The notes beneath the pieces were generated by a model, which was given only the letters and a program-made list of their open reading frames with translations, did no database searches and was not told the origin of the DNA. The translations under genes were made by a program, and so were the position numbers. DNA of 10,473 nucleotides, from NCBI GenBank assembly GCA_030589225.1, contig JAUUWD010000025.1, positions 1 through 10,473 on the forward strand, read 5' to 3'. This DNA is from Desulfobacteraceae bacterium. Its GTDB lineage: Bacteria; Desulfobacterota; DSM-4660; Desulfatiglandales; Desulfatiglandaceae. This document shows, one piece after another, positions 7,136-10,473 of the stretch (position 1 is the first letter of the stretch; each line of letters opens with the position of its first letter).

Positions 7136-10100
7136 ATGGTCAATAAACCGAGCTATGAAGAAATGGAACAAAGGGTCAAGGAGCTAGAGAAAGAATCTAT
7201 TAGGCGAAAGAAGGCGGAGGAGGCGCTGCGGGAGAGTGAGGAGCGCTATCGTGATCTATACGAGATTGCACCAAATGCCTATTTTTCTATCAGCGCTGAG
7301 GATGGATCAATTTTAAGGTGCAACACTGCGGCTTTGAATTTGGTCGGTTATGACAGAGATGCCTTAATGGGAATGAAAGTTTTTGATCTTTATGCTGATA
7401 CGCCTCACGGAATATCTAAGGCCCAAAGGGTCTTCAAACGTTTCAAGAAAGGGGAATCGATACGAGCCGTCGAGTTGCAGATGAAACATAAGGACGGGTA
7501 TCCCATTTGGGTAAGCCTCTCTGTCGAACCTGTTTTAGATCGTAATGGGAATGTCACTGAAAGTCGCTCGATGGTAATAGACATCACCGACCACAAGCGC
7601 GCCGAGAATGCCCTGTTGGACAGAGAAGCCACTCTGAAGCAAGCACAGCGACTGGCACACATGGGGAGTTGGGAATGGAACCTGGTTAACAATTCATTCC
7701 AGATGTCAGACGAAATGTGCCGTATATATGGCATAGCGGACCAAAATCGATTCGACCATATTCAGTCTTTGATCAATGCAGTCATACATCCCGATGACCA
7801 GGAAATGATCCGCAAAGCCATAGAGGCGGTCACCGCCCGCTTTGCCGGAGAGCCGTTGACATACCGAATTGTAAGGCCAGACGGCGAAATACGATGGATT
7901 GTTGCAACGCAGCCGGAGCTCAGACGTACCGGCAAGGACGGCAAGCCTGAAGTCATGATGGGCGCAGTTCAGGATATCACCGAGCGAAAGCGTGGGGAGG
8001 AGGTATTGCGGAAGAAGACCCGTGAGCTTGGCGAGCGGGTCAAGGAACTGAACTGCCTCTACGGCATTTCCAATCTCGTTGAGAAACAGGACATTTCCTT
8101 GGAGGAGATGCTTCAGGGGACAATTGACCTTATTCCCCCGTCGTGGCGGTATCCAGAAATCACTTGCGCACGAGTAATTATAGAAGGCCGAGAATGGAGA
8201 ACAAAAAATTTCCAGGAGACAATTTGGAAGCAGACCAGCGACATTAAGGTGCATGGTGAACTGAGCGGTGTCTTGGAGGTTCATTACCTGGACGAAAAGC
8301 CAGAAAAAGATGAGGGAATTTTCCTCAAAGAAGAGGGAATGCTGCTCAAAGCTATTGCTGAGCGATTGGGAAGAATTATTGAACGCAAGAGGGCGGAGGA
8401 GGCGCTGAGGGAGAGTGAAGAGAAATATCACAGTATGTTTGAGAATATCCAGGATGTTTATTATGAAGTAACCCTTGATGGAATTATTTTTGAAGTCAGT
8501 CCTTCGATTGAGGAGGTTTCGCGTTACAAAAGAGAAGAGGTAATAGGGAAATCATTATACGATATCTATGCTGATCCGAAAAAAAGAGATGAATTCGTAA
8601 AAGAGATTCTAAGGGATGGAAAAGTCACTGACTATGAAATTCTTCTGAAAGATAAAGACGGCTCTCAACACTACTGTTCGATAACTGCAAAGCTGGTAAG
8701 TGATAAACATGGTAATCCTGAAAAAATTATCGGCTCAATGCACAATATCACCGAGCGAAAACGGATGGAGGAGGCGCTGAAGGAGTCTGAAGAAAGGTAC
8801 AGGACTCTTGTGGAAAGCACTTCTGATGCAGTCTTGATGCTGGACGTAGAGAGGAAATTGGTCTCTTGCAATCAAGCTTTCCTCGATCTATTTGGTTATG
8901 GCAGAGAGGAGGTAGAGGGAAAATCAATAAGAATCATCCACAGATCAGACGAGAGTTTCCATACTATGGGAAAGTGTATCTATCCGGTAATTAAAAAGGT
9001 TGGCACCTGTAGGATGGAATGGGAGTTTGTGCGCAAGGACGCTACCATCTTTCCGGTGGAGACGGTTACATCGGCGATAAAATCACCTGAAGGGTCAGTA
9101 ACGGGTTATGTTGCGATCATCAGAGATATCACTGACCGTAAGAAGGCGGAAGACGCGTTGCGGGAGAGTGAAGCCCAGAAGCGGGCAATTCTTGACGCCT
9201 CCATTGACAGGCTTCGTTATGTTGATAAGGACATGAGAGTCATCTGGGCCAATAAGACAACAGCCGTGGAGCATGATATGTCTCCCGAAGACTTAGTGGG
9301 CCAGACCTGTTATAAGCTTTTCATTGGCCGAGATACGCCCTGTGAAGGATGTCCCACCGTAAGGGCCCGGGAAACAGGGAAAATTGAATGGGCCGTGATG
9401 CATCAACCCAAGGTAAAGGGGGTAGAAGGGGAAAGTTATTGGGATAATTACAGCGTGCCTCTCAAAAATGAAGCGGGTGACATTGTAAGCTTCATCCAGG
9501 TTGCAAGAAATATTACAGACCAGAAGCGGGCCGATGAACATATTCATACCCTCACCCAACAACTTATGAAGGCCCAGGAAAGTGAGCGCCAGATGATTTC
9601 CCGTGAACTACACGATCGCGTGGGGCAAGACCTTTCCACCCTGAAAATCGGTCTTGACACCCTTATTGATAATCAGTCAGGAGTGCTGCCAGAGACGAGG
9701 CAAAGGATTTCGGAATTGTCCAATATTCTTCGGGACTCCGTCATGGCTATCCGGGATCTTTCTTATGATTTACGTCCTCCCAGTCTGGATCAACTGGGCA
9801 TGATCCGAACTATTTTTCAGTATTGCGAGGATTTTTCTGAAAAAACCGGGCTGCGTGTGGACTTCACTTCTGCCGGTATGGATGACTTAAGACTCGACTT
9901 TGATACTGAGATCAACCTATACCGTCTGATTCAAGAAGGCCTCAACAACATCAGGAAACATGCTGAGGCAAATCTTGCGACCATCAGGCTTGTCGTATCT
10001 TCCCCTAACATTATCCTCCGCATTGAAGATGATGGCAAAGGATTTGATGTGAAGAACCGGTTGGTTACAGCACAGAATGAGAAACGGATGGGACTTCGGA

Positions 10101-10237
10101 GTATGGAGGAAAGGGCCAGACTGCTCGAGGGCAAAATGAGGGTACAGTCCCGTTTAGGAAAGGGCGCGAGAATCTCCATAGAGGTTCCCTATAATAAGGA
10201 AAAGAGTGAGGCAAAAAAAGACCATATTAATCGCTGA
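7136..10237 (+). CDS. Soluble multi-PAS sensor histidine kinase (NarL-partner type)
   Basis: This is a cytoplasmic two-component sensor kinase of 1033 residues with no membrane segment or signal peptide. In order: a short coiled coil (about 8-40), PAS 1 (35-155), PAS 2 of the PAS_3 type (165-283), a GAF-like module (300-415), PAS 3 (425-542), PAS 4 (550-667), PAS 5 (675-797), HisKA_3 (805-875) and HATPase_c (920-1018). The phosphorylated histidine should be His826 in SRELHDRVGQ. The ATP-binding parts are GLNNIRKHA (935-943), DDGKGF (965-970) and MGLRSMEER (985-993). HisKA_3 kinases normally signal to NarL/LuxR response regulators, and the gene overlaps the remnant of just such a regulator by 32 bases. 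PAS modules are joined by ERKRAEEALRESEERY-like linkers. PAS 5 carries three close cysteines (725, 736, 739). The signal sensed cannot be named. Kinase motifs are intact, so it should still be active. Confidence 0.93.
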   Translation: MVNKPSYEEMEQRVKELEKESIRRKKAEEALRESEERYRDLYEIAPNAYFSISAEDGSILRCNTAALNLVGYDRDALMGMKVFDLYADTPHGISKAQRVFKRFKKGESIRAVELQMKHKDGYPIWVSLSVEPVLDRNGNVTESRSMVIDITDHKRAENALLDREATLKQAQRLAHMGSWEWNLVNNSFQMSDEMCRIYGIADQNRFDHIQSLINAVIHPDDQEMIRKAIEAVTARFAGEPLTYRIVRPDGEIRWIVATQPELRRTGKDGKPEVMMGAVQDITERKRGEEVLRKKTRELGERVKELNCLYGISNLVEKQDISLEEMLQGTIDLIPPSWRYPEITCARVIIEGREWRTKNFQETIWKQTSDIKVHGELSGVLEVHYLDEKPEKDEGIFLKEEGMLLKAIAERLGRIIERKRAEEALRESEEKYHSMFENIQDVYYEVTLDGIIFEVSPSIEEVSRYKREEVIGKSLYDIYADPKKRDEFVKEILRDGKVTDYEILLKDKDGSQHYCSITAKLVSDKHGNPEKIIGSMHNITERKRMEEALKESEERYRTLVESTSDAVLMLDVERKLVSCNQAFLDLFGYGREEVEGKSIRIIHRSDESFHTMGKCIYPVIKKVGTCRMEWEFVRKDATIFPVETVTSAIKSPEGSVTGYVAIIRDITDRKKAEDALRESEAQKRAILDASIDRLRYVDKDMRVIWANKTTAVEHDMSPEDLVGQTCYKLFIGRDTPCEGCPTVRARETGKIEWAVMHQPKVKGVEGESYWDNYSVPLKNEAGDIVSFIQVARNITDQKRADEHIHTLTQQLMKAQESERQMISRELHDRVGQDLSTLKIGLDTLIDNQSGVLPETRQRISELSNILRDSVMAIRDLSYDLRPPSLDQLGMIRTIFQYCEDFSEKTGLRVDFTSAGMDDLRLDFDTEINLYRLIQEGLNNIRKHAEANLATIRLVVSSPNIILRIEDDGKGFDVKNRLVTAQNEKRMGLRSMEERARLLEGKMRVQSRLGKGARISIEVPYNKEKSEAKKDHINR
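7213..7243 (+). repeat. DNA repeat encoding a PAS linker, copy 1
   Basis: This 31-base stretch recurs at 8392-8422 with 29 of 31 matches, and in weaker form near 8764 and 9145. It codes for the AEEALRESEE linker between PAS modules. The nucleotide identity exceeds that of the PAS cores, pointing to module duplication or conversion within the gene. Confidence 0.7.
8392..8422 (+). repeat. DNA repeat encoding a PAS linker, copy 2
   Basis: Near-identical partner of 7213-7243, at the junction between the GAF-like module and PAS 3. Recombination between the two copies would remove 1179 bases, an exact multiple of three, and give an in-frame shorter kinase. Confidence 0.7.
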
Positions 10238-10376
10238 AACGCTTTTCATCTTCCCCAAAACCGTTGAGAACCACCGCAGCAACATTTTCAAAAAGCTTGG
10301 CCTTCACAGCACCGTTGAATTGGTTAGATATGCCGCAAGGCTTGGTCTGATCGACGTGGACCTCTGGAAAGAGTAA
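10206..10376 (+). pseudogene. Collapsed NarL/LuxR-family response regulator (56 codons)
   Basis: A GTG start at 10206 with AAGGA 5 bases upstream opens a frame offset from the kinase and overlapping its last 32 bases, the usual arrangement for a partner regulator. It begins MRQKKTILIAE, a typical receiver-domain start (first beta strand and first acidic residue). It then passes directly into TLFIFPKTVENHR and FKKLGLHSTVELVRYAARLG, the end of helix 2, the recognition helix and helix 4 of a LuxR-type HTH, before stopping at 10374. Members are usually about 210-220 residues, so roughly 155-165 residues are missing, including the phosphorylated aspartate and the first HTH helix. The reading frame is kept. 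The join falls on the codons for IAE (atcgctgaa), a string expected in both parents (ILIAED and EIAETL), so a deletion between short direct repeats is the simplest cause. The Phe in FIFPKT replaces a usually conserved Ser. It is very unlikely to fold or be phosphorylated. Confidence 0.85.
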
Positions 10377-10387
10377 ACCTACCATCA

Positions 10388-10473
10388 TCAACCCTCCTCA
10401 CCGGTTATCTTTTTCACCAGGGCCGGGATAAATCCCCATCCATTAGGGCTTTCCCCCATCAAAATGAGTCTCT
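10388..10473 (-). CDS. 3' end of an unrecognised convergent gene (partial)
   Basis: On the minus strand one frame stays open from the window edge to a TGA at 10388-10390, giving 27 residues that include LMGESPNGWGFIP and ALVKKITGEEG. The other two minus frames are closed early by stops, and the composition looks like real protein. It converges on the regulator remnant, whose stop lies 11 bases away, and no terminator hairpin is seen between them. I do not recognise the family, and the evidence is limited to this short tail. Confidence 0.5.
   Translation of the reverse strand, partial: RLILMGESPNGWGFIPALVKKITGEEG

Noticed and set aside
7706..8431. 241-codon open frame on the minus strand
   Set aside because: Antisense to PAS 2 and the GAF-like module of the kinase. 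Its hydrophobic patches mirror the sense codons and do not form a convincing protein.

Overview
The window reads as a chromosomal segment of a mid-GC Gram-negative bacterium, most likely a Desulfobacterota (former deltaproteobacterial) lineage. That is an inference. It rests on the multi-PAS histidine kinase with the N-terminal signature YEEMEQRVKELEKE and repeated ERKRAEEALRESEERY linkers, a style I know best from that group, together with a cytosolic glycogen cluster. No rRNA, tRNA, CRISPR array, transposase or phage gene is visible.

Region 1 (1-6501) is a minus-strand glycogen operon in the order glgC (ADP-glucose pyrophosphorylase), glgP (alpha-glucan phosphorylase), glgB (branching enzyme). 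Gaps between genes are about 70 bases. A textbook sigma-70 promoter (TTGACA, 17-base spacer, TATACT) lies upstream of glgC. GlgC makes ADP-glucose, GlgB branches the polymer and GlgP releases glucose-1-phosphate, which is also the substrate of GlgC. The glycogen synthase (GlgA) that should connect them is not in the window. GlgC has unusual residues at positions that bind allosteric effectors in studied enzymes.

Region 2 (6502-7135) is a roughly 630-base, AT-rich divergent intergenic region without a gene. It holds several perfect short hairpins, a pair of imperfect inverted repeats about 120 bases apart, and a 3 x 8-base tandem repeat.

Region 3 (7136-10376) is a plus-strand two-component locus. 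An intact 1033-residue soluble hybrid-sensor kinase (five PAS-like modules, one GAF-like module, HisKA_3 and HATPase_c) is followed, with a 32-base overlap, by the remains of its NarL/LuxR-type response regulator. The regulator has collapsed to 56 codons: its first 11 residues are joined in frame to the last 45 residues of its HTH domain. This is the most notable feature, because the kinase seems to have lost its adjacent output partner.

Region 4 (10388-10473) is the 3' end of an unrecognised convergent minus-strand gene cut by the window edge.

I found no clearly novel multi-gene system. The points most worth a second look are the collapsed response regulator, the altered GlgC allosteric cleft and the repeat-rich intergenic region.
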